Assembly: GCA_020636955.1 (NCBI GenBank)
Contig: JACJWY010000004.1
Span: forward strand, 103,501 to 167,500
Reading direction: 5' to 3'
DNA length: 64,000 bases
Source of the DNA: Thermoleophilales bacterium
GTDB taxonomy: Bacteria; Actinomycetota; Thermoleophilia; Solirubrobacterales; 70-9
In this document: one piece after another, positions 9,893 to 17,437 of the stretch
Layout: the number at the start of each line of letters is the position of its first letter
How positions within the stretch are numbered: position 1 is the first letter of the stretch
Translations under genes and position numbers: made by a program
The notes under the pieces: model-generated
Seen by the model: the letters and a program-made list of their open reading frames with translations, nothing else
What the model was told of the DNA's origin: nothing
Database searches by the model: none

Positions 9893-11314
9893 ATGAGCAC
9901 CGCTGAAAAAGCAACACGCGTTCGCTTCGCTCCTTCACCGACCGGTGCCCTGCACATCGGCGGCGCCCGCACCGCCCTTTACAACTGGCTTGCGGCCCGT
10001 CACGACGGCGGCACCATGGTCTTGCGCATCGAAGACACAGACCTCGAACGCTCGACCCCCGAGAACGTGGCCCAGATCCTCGACGCCCTGCGCTGGCTCG
10101 ACCTGGATTGGGACGAAGGTCCGATCTCGCAGGTCGGCCGGGCAAATGACCACGCCGCCGCGCTTCAGAAGCTGCTCGATTCCGGGGCTGCCTACCCTGA
10201 CTCGGCCACGGCCGAGGACGTCAAGGCATGGAAGGCCGAGCACGGGGCGGACCGGGGCTATCGCGGAACCCCTTCCGGGGACGGAAGCGGAGCGATCCGC
10301 CTGAGGGTGCCCGACGACGGTGACACGGTAGTCGATGACCTGATCCGCGGCGAGGTGCGTTTCCCCAACCGCAGCTACGACGATTTCGTGATCGCCCGAA
10401 ATGACGGTTCCGTGCTCTACAACTTCGCGGTCGCTGTCGATGACGCCGACATGGGGATCACCGAAGTGATCCGTGGTGACGATCATCTCTCAAACACACC
10501 GAAGCAGCTGCTGGTCTTCGAGGCGCTCGGAATCAAACCGCCCCGGTACGCCCACGTGCCACTTCTGCACGGACCAGACGGCAAGAAACTCTCCAAGCGC
10601 CACGGTGCAGCCTCGGTGCAGGAACTTCGCGATGCGGGCTATCTGCCCGAGGCGATCCGCAATTACATCGCCCTGCTGGGCTGGGGCCCGGGTGATGACG
10701 AGACTCTGCTCTCGACCGACGATCTGGTCGAAAGGTTCCGTCCCGAGGACGTCGGAAAGTCATCGGCCGTATTCGACGAGAAAAAGCTGCGCTGGATGAA
10801 CGGCAGGTACATGCGTGAGATGCCGGCATGGGAATACCTCGAGGCGGTCCGCAGCTTTGTCGAGGCCGAGACCGGGGGAAGGCCGCTGAACGAGGAGCGC
10901 TTCGAGTTCGGCTGCCGGATCGTCCAGGAGAAGGCACAGACACTCAGGGAAGTCTGGCCGCTGATCCGTTTCCTCTTCGAGCCACCGGTCCAGGACGACA
11001 AGGCCTGGCGCAAGGTCATGAAGGGGGAGGCGGCCCGGGTTCTCACGGAGGTCGAAGCCCTGCTGATCGGAATCGCCGATAGCGGTGAAGGGCCGAATCA
11101 CGATGGTTTCGCGATCGAAGCGGTCCAGTCGGTCCTGGAGCCGTTGCCGGAAAAGCTTGACCTCGGTGCCGGGAAGGTCTTTCAGCCGATCCGTGTGGCG
11201 ATCACGGGAACGACCATCTCGCCGGGAATATTCGAGTCGGTCGCGGCGCTCGGCCGCGAAGAAACCTTGGCCAGAATCGAAGTCGCAAGGTCCAAGCTGG
11301 CTGATCAGTCCTGA
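9893..11314 (+). CDS. gltX: Glutamyl-tRNA synthetase, probably non-discriminating
   Basis: Class I aminoacyl-tRNA synthetase of 473 residues that charges tRNA with glutamate. The Rossmann domain starts RFAPSPTGALHIGGARTALY with the HIGG version of the HIGH motif at residues 21-24, and the KMSKS equivalent is KLSKRHG. A C-terminal helical anticodon-binding part follows. The ATG at 9893 is used because the family begins just before RFAPSPTG; an upstream in-frame ATG at 9734 would add 53 unrelated residues and overlap gadB. A gatCAB operon lies 6 kb away and no glutaminyl-tRNA synthetase is in view. The enzyme probably also charges tRNA-Gln with Glu for GatCAB to amidate. Confidence 0.93.
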   Translation: MSTAEKATRVRFAPSPTGALHIGGARTALYNWLAARHDGGTMVLRIEDTDLERSTPENVAQILDALRWLDLDWDEGPISQVGRANDHAAALQKLLDSGAAYPDSATAEDVKAWKAEHGADRGYRGTPSGDGSGAIRLRVPDDGDTVVDDLIRGEVRFPNRSYDDFVIARNDGSVLYNFAVAVDDADMGITEVIRGDDHLSNTPKQLLVFEALGIKPPRYAHVPLLHGPDGKKLSKRHGAASVQELRDAGYLPEAIRNYIALLGWGPGDDETLLSTDDLVERFRPEDVGKSSAVFDEKKLRWMNGRYMREMPAWEYLEAVRSFVEAETGGRPLNEERFEFGCRIVQEKAQTLREVWPLIRFLFEPPVQDDKAWRKVMKGEAARVLTEVEALLIGIADSGEGPNHDGFAIEAVQSVLEPLPEKLDLGAGKVFQPIRVAITGTTISPGIFESVAALGREETLARIEVARSKLADQS

Positions 11315-11325
11315 ATCCGGCAAAT

Positions 11326-11343
11326 ACCTGTTTTCTGACAGGG
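11326..11343. promoter_or_regulatory. Candidate operator before the Rrf2 regulator
   Basis: ACCTGT-TTTCTG-ACAGGG is a 6-bp inverted repeat with one mismatch, in an AT-richer patch 42 nt before the regulator start and 12 nt after the gltX stop. A TAAAAG -10-like element follows at 11372. It is a plausible autoregulatory site, supported by position only. Confidence 0.3.
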
Positions 11344-11384
11344 TTAGTCTGCTTTACGTCGCCGGATGCGATAAAAGTGTCGGC

Positions 11385-11783
11385 GTGATCTCGGTTACGT
11401 CCAAGTCGCGATACGCCGTAGTGGCGCTGGTCGAGCTGGCCGGCTCCGGGGATCGGCCGATGCCGGTCAAGGAGCTGGCCGAGCGCCGCAACATCCCTGA
11501 TCAGTTCTTGGAGCAGCTCTTCTCCACCCTGCGGCGGGCAGGCTTGCTGACCAGCCGCCGGGGTAGCAAGGGCGGATACATCCTTGCCCGTCCGGCCGGT
11601 GACATCACGGTGCTCGAGGTTGTTCAGGCGCTCGACGGCAAGGTCGGCCAGGAGGCTGACGAGGCCGGCGGGATCTGGGCCGAAGGAGTGCGGGCCCTGC
11701 GGGGGGTGTTCGGCGAGACGACGATCGAAGATCTTCACGAACGTGAAGCCCGGGACGCGGCAGGAAGGATGTACTTCATTTGA
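11385..11783 (+). CDS. Rrf2-family transcriptional regulator without Fe-S cysteines (CymR-like)
   Basis: A 132-residue winged-helix regulator. The GTG at 11385 gives VISVTSKSRYAVVALVELA, the normal Rrf2 start, and TAAAAG lies 7 nt before it. The recognition region includes PVKELAERRNIPDQFLEQLF and the wing RRGSKGGYILARPA. No cysteine is present, so it cannot bind the Fe-S cluster of IscR- or NsrR-type members. In Bacillus, the cysteine-free Rrf2 protein CymR represses cysteine genes in complex with CysK. Here the stop codon overlaps the cysK start by 4 nt, so the two are translationally coupled, and cysE follows. A cysteine-metabolism regulator working with CysK is inferred. Confidence 0.85.
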   Translation: MISVTSKSRYAVVALVELAGSGDRPMPVKELAERRNIPDQFLEQLFSTLRRAGLLTSRRGSKGGYILARPAGDITVLEVVQALDGKVGQEADEAGGIWAEGVRALRGVFGETTIEDLHEREARDAAGRMYFI

Positions 11784-12700
11784 TCGCGCCCCAGGCATCG
11801 GCGACCGTGGGAGGAACCCCGCTGGTCTGGCTGGCCCGGATCGGCGAGGGCCTGGATGCGCAGGTCTGCGGCAAGCTCGAATACTTCAATCCGGGCGGAT
11901 CGGTCAAAGACCGGATCGGCGCCGCGATGATCGGGGCGGCGGAAGCCAGGGGCGAGCTGACCAGGGGCAAATCAGTGATCGTCGAACCGACCAGCGGTAA
12001 CACCGGCATCGCGCTGGCGATGATCTGTGCCGCCAGGGGATACGAGCTGATCCTGACCATGCCGGAGGGAATGAGCCGGGAACGGGCGAAGCTGCTGCGG
12101 GCCTATGGCGCCGAGGTAAGGGAGACGCCTTCCATGGGCGGCATGGACGAGGCAGTGGAAATGGCCCGGCGGATCGCGGCCGAAAGGGGCGGCTACATGC
12201 CCCTCCAGTTCTCGAACGAGGCAAACCCCCAGGCCCACTTTCGCTCGACCGGACCGGAAGTCTGGGCCGACACTGGCGGGGACATCGACGCCTTCGTCTG
12301 CGGGGTCGGCACCGGAGGCACCATTACGGGGGTGGCCCGGTACCTGAAGGAGCAGGGTTCTGACGCCCGGATTTATGCCGTCGAACCCGCGACCTCTCCG
12401 GTGCTCTCCGGCGGGCGTCCCGGGCCGCACCGGATACAGGGGATCGGGGCCGGTTTCGTCCCCGAAGTGCTCGAAATGGACCTGATCGACGAGGTAATTC
12501 CGGTCAGTGATGACGATGCGCTCCGCACGGCCCGAAAGCTTGCCTCGACCGAGGGGATCCTCGGCGGGATCTCCGCCGGGGCAAACGTCCATGCCGCCCT
12601 CGATCTGGCGGCCCGGCCGGAAATGGCAGGCGGCAGGATCGTCACCGTGATCTGCGACAGCGGCGACCGATACATGTCACTTCCCTTCTTCGCAACCTGA
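11780..12700 (+). CDS. cysK: Cysteine synthase (O-acetylserine sulfhydrylase)
   Basis: A PLP enzyme of 306 residues that makes cysteine from O-acetylserine and sulfide. The start is a TTG overlapping the regulator stop (TTGA). Landmarks are NPGGSVKDRIG with the PLP Lys at residue 43, the substrate loop PTSGNTG at 71-76, GVGTGGTITG, which holds the PLP phosphate, and GILGGISAGAN near the C-terminus. The length is standard for a CysK/CysM protein without a CBS domain. It sits second in the Rrf2-cysK-cysE set. The product feeds on O-acetylserine made by the next gene. Confidence 0.93.
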   Translation: MIAPQASATVGGTPLVWLARIGEGLDAQVCGKLEYFNPGGSVKDRIGAAMIGAAEARGELTRGKSVIVEPTSGNTGIALAMICAARGYELILTMPEGMSRERAKLLRAYGAEVRETPSMGGMDEAVEMARRIAAERGGYMPLQFSNEANPQAHFRSTGPEVWADTGGDIDAFVCGVGTGGTITGVARYLKEQGSDARIYAVEPATSPVLSGGRPGPHRIQGIGAGFVPEVLEMDLIDEVIPVSDDDALRTARKLASTEGILGGISAGANVHAALDLAARPEMAGGRIVTVICDSGDRYMSLPFFAT

Positions 12701-12717
12701 CCGCGACGGCAACCTTC

Positions 12718-12723
12718 TAGGCT
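12718..12723 (+). promoter_or_regulatory. -10 element TAGGCT before cysE
   Basis: TAGGCT ends 6 nt before the cysE GTG, with no Shine-Dalgarno sequence, matching the leaderless pattern in the window. cysE may therefore have its own promoter as well as read-through from cysK. Confidence 0.4.
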
Positions 12724-12729
12724 CTTCGG

Positions 12730-13467
12730 GTGGCCGAAGACCTGATCACCCGGACCTTCGGGGGCGTCCGCTCCCACATCGCCGCTGCCCGTGGCCGCGA
12801 TCCCGCGACGGCCAATGTCTCCAGCCTGGAGATCCTGCTGACCTGGCCGGGGGTGCAGGCCCTGCTGGCCTATCGCCTGGCCAACCGGTTCAGGCGATCC
12901 GGAATTCCGCTGCTTCCATTCGCCGTGTCCTATCTGAGCCGCGCGATTACAGGCATCGAAATCCATCCCGATGCGAGGATCGGGCCGGGACTCTTCATCG
13001 ACCACGGCGCAGGCGTGGTGATCGGGGAAACCGCGGAGATCGGCGAGAACGTGACCCTCTACCAGGGGGTCACCCTGGGCGGAACCGGCTTTCAGGCAGG
13101 CAAACGCCACCCGACGATCGAGGACAATGTGACGATCGGTTCCGGGGCAAAGCTGCTTGGGCCGATCAAGGTGGGTCACGGGGCCAAGATCGGCGCCAAC
13201 TCGGTGGTGGTGGAGGACGTTCCGCCGCGTTCGACAGTCGTCGGCAACCCCGGCCACCCGGTCCGGATTGAAGGCCGCAAAGTGACCGATGGTCCGGATG
13301 CCGACTGGATTCACCTGCCCGACCCGCTTCAGGACGCGGTGAAGTCACTTTCGGCCCGGATCAAGGACCTCGAGAGGCAGGTGGCCGAGCTATCCGGTGA
13401 GCCGAAGCCGGACGTGGATGAGCCTGACAACGAGCCAAAAAAGGGTCGCTCCTCGGCTGGCGGTTGA
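12730..13467 (+). CDS. cysE: Serine O-acetyltransferase (EpsC type)
   Basis: A left-handed beta-helix acetyltransferase of 245 residues that makes O-acetylserine from serine and acetyl-CoA. Hexapeptide repeats run from about residue 75 to 180. The active-site segment is FIDHGAGVVIGETA, with Asp91 and His92, followed by TLYQGVTLGGTG. After the helix comes a predicted coiled coil (LSARIKDLERQVAELSGE) and a charged tail ending SSAGG. In enterobacteria the last residue of CysE, an Ile, inserts into the CysK active site to form the cysteine synthase complex; this tail has no terminal Ile, so that contact is not expected. The GTG at 12730 has a TAGGCT box in front. Confidence 0.92.
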   Translation: MAEDLITRTFGGVRSHIAAARGRDPATANVSSLEILLTWPGVQALLAYRLANRFRRSGIPLLPFAVSYLSRAITGIEIHPDARIGPGLFIDHGAGVVIGETAEIGENVTLYQGVTLGGTGFQAGKRHPTIEDNVTIGSGAKLLGPIKVGHGAKIGANSVVVEDVPPRSTVVGNPGHPVRIEGRKVTDGPDADWIHLPDPLQDAVKSLSARIKDLERQVAELSGEPKPDVDEPDNEPKKGRSSAGG

Positions 13468-13525
13468 GTTTGCGGCCGGTCCATAATCGGTCAACCTGAC
13501 GGATCGGCCCCGCCGCGGCGGTAGA

Positions 13526-13531
13526 TATCCT
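13526..13531 (+). promoter_or_regulatory. -10 element TATCCT before the helicase gene
   Basis: TATCCT ends 6 nt before the GTG at 13538. No Shine-Dalgarno sequence is present. It has the same geometry as the other leaderless starts in this window. Confidence 0.4.
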
Positions 13532-13537
13532 CGACGG

Positions 13538-15871
13538 GTGGAAGCGGCATCCAACTACGAAAGCGGCGTACCCGACTCACCCGGACCGGACGAGGTCGGT
13601 GATGGCGCCCCGGCTCAGCTTTTCGCGGACGGACTGAACCCGCCCCAGCGGGCGGCCGTCGAATACGGAGACGGGCCGCTGCTGGTGATCGCCGGGGCCG
13701 GTTCGGGCAAGACCAGGGTGCTGACTCACCGAATCGTGCACCTGCTCGGCACCCGCCGGGCGAGGCCGGGCGAGATCCTCGCGATCACCTTCACAAACCG
13801 GGCCGCGACCGAGATGCGGGAACGGGTGGAGGAGCTGATCGGTTCCAAGGCGCGGGCGATGTGGGTGACCACATTCCACTCTGCCTGCGGCCGAATGCTG
13901 CGCGGCGACGCGGAAAAGCTCGGCTACGCAAGGGCCTTCACGATCTATGACGAGGCCGACTCGATCCGCATGATCAAACGGGTCATGGATGAGCTCGATG
14001 TCGACCCGAAACGCTTCCCAGCCCGGGCGATCAAGAACGCCATATCCGGCGCCAAGAACGAGCTGATCGATCCGGAGGAGTACAAGCAGCGGGGCGGCTC
14101 CTACTTTGAGGACACTGCGGCCGGGGTCTACGCGCTCTACGAGCAGCGGATGGTCGAGTCGAACGCGATGGACTTTGACGACCTGCTGGTCCGCATGGTC
14201 AACGTGCTGGAGCTGTTCCCCGAGGTGCGGGAAAGGTGGCGACGGGCCTTCCGCTACGTGCTGGTGGACGAATACCAGGACACCAACCACGCCCAGTACC
14301 GGCTGCTGCAGCTGCTTTGCGGGGAGCACCGGAACCTGACCGTGGTCGGGGACGAGGACCAGTCGATCTACGGTTTCCGGCACGCCGACATCCGCAACAT
14401 CCTCGACTTCGAACAGGACTTCCCGGATGCGAAGGTGGTCAAGCTCGAGCAGAACTACCGCTCGACCCAGACGATTCTCTCCGCTGCCAACGCGGTGGTG
14501 GAGAACAACCGGGACCGCAGGCCAAAGAAGCTCTGGACCGATCTGGGGCAAGGCGACGAGATCGAAGTGGTGAGACTTTCGGACGAGCACGAGGAAGCCC
14601 GCTGGGTGGCGGGGGAGATTGAACGGCTGGTCGAGGACGAAGGTATTTCGCCGCTCGACGTCGCGGTCTTCTACCGCATGAATGCGATGAGCCGGGTACT
14701 TGAAGACACCCTGGTCCGCTTCGGCACCGCTTACCGGGTGATCGGAGGTACACGCTTCTACGACCGGGCCGAAATCAAGGATGCGATCGCCTACCTGCAG
14801 TACATCGCCAACCCGCGTGATTCGGTCGCCTTCACCAGGATCGTCAATTCACCCAAACGGGGAATCGGAAACACGACCCAGGGCCGGCTGCTCGCCTTTG
14901 CGAACACGACCGGTGACGACATCTGGAATGTCGCAGGCCAGGTCGAGTCTGTCCCGGGAATGGGCACGGCGGCGATCCGCGCGGTCTCCGAGTTTCAGAG
15001 GACAATGCGAGGCTTGAAAGAGGACGTGGAAGGCCGCCCGCTGGCCGACCTGCTGGAACGGGTTCTGGACGAGACCGGATACTTCGAGGCACTCGAATCG
15101 GAACGGACCGTTGAGGCCGAAGGGCGGATCGAGAACCTCCGGGAACTCATCGGTGTGGCCGGGGAATTCGACACCAACCGGGCGCTGGAAGGCGACAGCG
15201 ATGTGCCACCTCTGGACGAGTTCCTGCAGCAGATCTCGCTCTATTCGGAACAGGACAAGCTGACCGACCGCGAAGAGCTGCTTACCCTGATGACCCTCCA
15301 CAACGCCAAGGGGCTTGAGTACGACACGGTATTCATCATCGGCTGCGAGGACGGAGTCTTTCCCCATCAGCGGGCTCTGGACGAGGGCGAGGAGGAAGAG
15401 GAACGGCGCCTTTGTTACGTGGGCATCACCAGGGCGCGAAAACGGCTTTACCTGACCAGTGCCCGTACCCGCCGCATGTTCGGGGGCCGGTCAGAAACGA
15501 CCATGCCGTCACGCTTTCTCGACGAGCTTCCCGCCACCCTGGTCCACCAGCAGGGGTCCGCAGTTGGCCAGAGCGGCTTTTCGCCCGGCTTCTCCGGTGC
15601 CGGTTACGGAGGAAGTGGCCGGGCGCGAAGCTATCAGGCTCCGGGACGGCCTCGGCCGGGCGGCGGCACGGGCGACACCGCACAGAGCCAGATTCAGCCC
15701 GGCACTGCGCTTCGTTTCGAGGTTGGTGATGATGTGATTCACGGCACCTTTGGCGAAGGAGTGGTGACTGGCGCCGAACCTGGCGGGGTGATCATGGTCC
15801 GGTTCGCCAGCGACGGCAGTGAGCGGAAACTGATGGCCGAATACGCGCCAATCAGGAAGAAGTCGGGCTGA
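13538..15871 (+). CDS. pcrA: UvrD/PcrA-type superfamily 1A DNA helicase
   Basis: A 777-residue 3'-5' helicase used in nucleotide-excision repair and in clearing stalled complexes. Motifs in order are LNPPQRAAV (Q motif), AGAGSGKT (Walker A, residues 52-59), ITFTNRAATEM, TFHSACGRML, VDEYQDTN (Walker B), GDEDQSIYGFRHAD, QNYRST, TLHNAKGLEYD and YVGITRARKRL. A Gly/Ser/Arg-rich linker near residue 690 leads to a small C-terminal Tudor-like domain (FEVGDDVIHGTFGEGVV), the RNA-polymerase-binding module of PcrA. It starts at GTG 13538. The gene is not clearly part of an operon, but folD follows after 27 nt. Confidence 0.93.
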   Translation: MEAASNYESGVPDSPGPDEVGDGAPAQLFADGLNPPQRAAVEYGDGPLLVIAGAGSGKTRVLTHRIVHLLGTRRARPGEILAITFTNRAATEMRERVEELIGSKARAMWVTTFHSACGRMLRGDAEKLGYARAFTIYDEADSIRMIKRVMDELDVDPKRFPARAIKNAISGAKNELIDPEEYKQRGGSYFEDTAAGVYALYEQRMVESNAMDFDDLLVRMVNVLELFPEVRERWRRAFRYVLVDEYQDTNHAQYRLLQLLCGEHRNLTVVGDEDQSIYGFRHADIRNILDFEQDFPDAKVVKLEQNYRSTQTILSAANAVVENNRDRRPKKLWTDLGQGDEIEVVRLSDEHEEARWVAGEIERLVEDEGISPLDVAVFYRMNAMSRVLEDTLVRFGTAYRVIGGTRFYDRAEIKDAIAYLQYIANPRDSVAFTRIVNSPKRGIGNTTQGRLLAFANTTGDDIWNVAGQVESVPGMGTAAIRAVSEFQRTMRGLKEDVEGRPLADLLERVLDETGYFEALESERTVEAEGRIENLRELIGVAGEFDTNRALEGDSDVPPLDEFLQQISLYSEQDKLTDREELLTLMTLHNAKGLEYDTVFIIGCEDGVFPHQRALDEGEEEEERRLCYVGITRARKRLYLTSARTRRMFGGRSETTMPSRFLDELPATLVHQQGSAVGQSGFSPGFSGAGYGGSGRARSYQAPGRPRPGGGTGDTAQSQIQPGTALRFEVGDDVIHGTFGEGVVTGAEPGGVIMVRFASDGSERKLMAEYAPIRKKSG

Positions 15872-15898
15872 AAACAGACGGACGGAAGGTTCAGGCGG

Positions 15899-16750
15899 TT
15901 GAGCGCAAAGATCATTGACGGCAAGGCGGTTTCGGCCGAGGTTCGCGAAAGGGTCGCGGCTGAGGTAACCGAGTTCATCGCCGGTGGCGGCCATCAGCCG
16001 GTGCTGGCGACCGTGCTGGTCGGGGACGACCCGGCTTCACATGTCTACGTGGCGAACAAGCACAAGGCCTGCGAGGCGGCCGGAATCGGCTCGGTCCATC
16101 ACGAACTTCCGGCCGAAACAAGCCAGGCCGACCTGGTTGCCCTGGTCAAGGCCCTTGGCGACGACGACGGCATTGACGGCATTCTCGTCCAGCTCCCACC
16201 GCCCGACCACATCGACGCCGATGCAGTGATCGCCGCGATCAATCCGGCCAAGGACGTCGACGGACTGACCGCGACCAACGCCGGTCTGCTGGCCGGCGGA
16301 CGGCCCGGACTGGTTCCCTGCACGCCCGCCGGAGTAATCGAGCTGCTCGACCACGCCGGGACGGAAATCGAGGGTGCGGAGGCGGTTATCGTCGGTCGGT
16401 CAAATCTGGTCGGCCGGCCCCTGATCAGCCTGCTATTGGGCCGAAACGCCACCGTCACCGCCGCTCATTCCCGTACCCGGGACCTCGAGGGGGTTTGCAG
16501 GCGGGCCGACATCCTGGTCGCCGCGGTCGGGGTGCCGGGTCTGCTCGGCGCCGAACACGTGAAGCCGGGCGCGACCGTGATCGACGTCGGCATCAACCGG
16601 ACCGACGACGGCCTCAAGGGCGATGTGGACTTTGAAGCGGCGGTCGAAGTCGCCGGAGCCATAACCCCGGTTCCGGGCGGTGTTGGTCCGATGACCATCG
16701 CGATGCTGATGGCGAACACCTTGATCGCCGCCAAGGCCAGGGCCCGGTGA
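15899..16750 (+). CDS. folD: Bifunctional methylenetetrahydrofolate dehydrogenase / cyclohydrolase
   Basis: A 283-residue enzyme that interconverts methylene-, methenyl- and formyl-tetrahydrofolate with NADP. The catalytic motif YVxxKxK is YVANKHKAC (Tyr50, Lys54, Lys56). Other landmarks are GILVQLPPPDHID, the Rossmann segment VIVGRSNLVGRPL and the closing PVPGGVGPMTIAMLMAN. The start is TTG at 15899, with GGAAGG about 10 nt upstream. It lies 27 nt after pcrA and overlaps the next small gene by 4 nt. The one-carbon pool links it functionally to the serine genes further along. Confidence 0.93.
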   Translation: MSAKIIDGKAVSAEVRERVAAEVTEFIAGGGHQPVLATVLVGDDPASHVYVANKHKACEAAGIGSVHHELPAETSQADLVALVKALGDDDGIDGILVQLPPPDHIDADAVIAAINPAKDVDGLTATNAGLLAGGRPGLVPCTPAGVIELLDHAGTEIEGAEAVIVGRSNLVGRPLISLLLGRNATVTAAHSRTRDLEGVCRRADILVAAVGVPGLLGAEHVKPGATVIDVGINRTDDGLKGDVDFEAAVEVAGAITPVPGGVGPMTIAMLMANTLIAAKARAR

Positions 16751-17097
16751 AGCTGTCCAGGGTTCACCCGGCGGAATGGCTGGTCGGACTGATCGGGCTC
16801 ATTGTGGCGTTCGGACTGATCAGGACCGTTTCCTCGCCCGGCACGCTCCACCTGATCGTCATCCTGGTCGCCATGTCCGGGCTCGCCCTGCCGGTGGTGG
16901 TGGCGATGAGCGCAAAGACCAATGTGCCGATCGTCTACGAGACCTTCCTGTGGATCGTTTCCTGCCTGGTCAGTCTGGTTCTCGTGTTCAAGGCTTTGTT
17001 TCCGTCAAATGTGGTCTTTGAATCCGGCTATCTGGCGCTGGCCGGCATGCTTGCCATTAGTTTCACGTTGTGGCTGAGCGTCCGCAGGGAAAGTTGA
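16747..17097 (+). CDS. Small integral membrane protein, unknown function
   Basis: A 116-residue protein starting at a GTG that overlaps the folD stop (GTGA), so it is probably co-translated with folD. Four hydrophobic segments are visible, at about residues 11-30, 34-52, 64-84 and 90-108, joined by very short loops; the C-terminus ends in RRES, which would be cytoplasmic. No family is recognised. The position right after folD is the only functional hint and is weak. Base and codon use match the neighbours, so it is likely a real gene. Confidence 0.7.
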   Translation: MKLSRVHPAEWLVGLIGLIVAFGLIRTVSSPGTLHLIVILVAMSGLALPVVVAMSAKTNVPIVYETFLWIVSCLVSLVLVFKALFPSNVVFESGYLALAGMLAISFTLWLSVRRES

Positions 17098-17106
17098 CCC
17101 GACGGC

Positions 17107-17136
17107 CTGACGTTGCGGGTGATCCGTCCATAAACT
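17107..17136 (+). promoter_or_regulatory. Promoter of gatCAB
   Basis: CTGACG (17107-17112), an 18-nt spacer and TAAACT (17131-17136), with the -10 ending 7 nt before the gatC GTG. This is one of the few leaderless promoters here with a reasonable -35 as well. Confidence 0.5.
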
Positions 17137-17143
17137 CAGCTTC

Positions 17144-17434
17144 GTGATTGAGCGCGAACAGGTTCTCCATGTGGCCCGCCTTTCCCGGCTGCGTCTGAGC
17201 GATGAAGAGGTCGACACCCTGACCGGGGAACTCTCGTCGGTTCTCGACCATGTCGACAAGCTCGCTGAAGTCGACATCGAGGGGGTCGAACCGACCTCGC
17301 ATGTTCTGCCGCTCGAGAACGTGCTGCGAACCGACGAGCCTCGACCGAGCCTCGAACGGGAGGTGGCGCTCTCGCAGGCCCCCGATCCTCACGACGGCGC
17401 CTTCCGGGTGCCATCGCCGCAGGCGGAGGCCTGA
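17144..17434 (+). CDS. gatC: Aspartyl/glutamyl-tRNA amidotransferase subunit C
   Basis: A 96-residue small subunit that wraps around GatA and stabilises the GatCAB amidotransferase. The start IEREQVLHVARLSRLRLSDE and the later HVDKLAEVDIEGVEPTSHV are typical of the family. The GTG start lies 7 nt after a TAAACT box. It is first in gatC-gatA-gatB, with gatA starting 3 nt after its stop. The complex amidates Glu-tRNA-Gln (and often Asp-tRNA-Asn), fitting the probable non-discriminating GltX at 9.9 kb. Confidence 0.92.
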   Translation: MIEREQVLHVARLSRLRLSDEEVDTLTGELSSVLDHVDKLAEVDIEGVEPTSHVLPLENVLRTDEPRPSLEREVALSQAPDPHDGAFRVPSPQAEA

Positions 17435-17437
17435 GCG

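Noticed and set aside
9756..10145. N-terminal extension of glutamate decarboxylase
   Set aside because: The open frame continues upstream but is Arg-rich nonsense overlapping gltX. The ATG at 9755 has a good Shine-Dalgarno and gives the standard length with PLP Lys276.
11385..11783. Fe-S sensing IscR/NsrR-type regulator
   Set aside because: The protein has no cysteine at all, so it cannot ligate a cluster.
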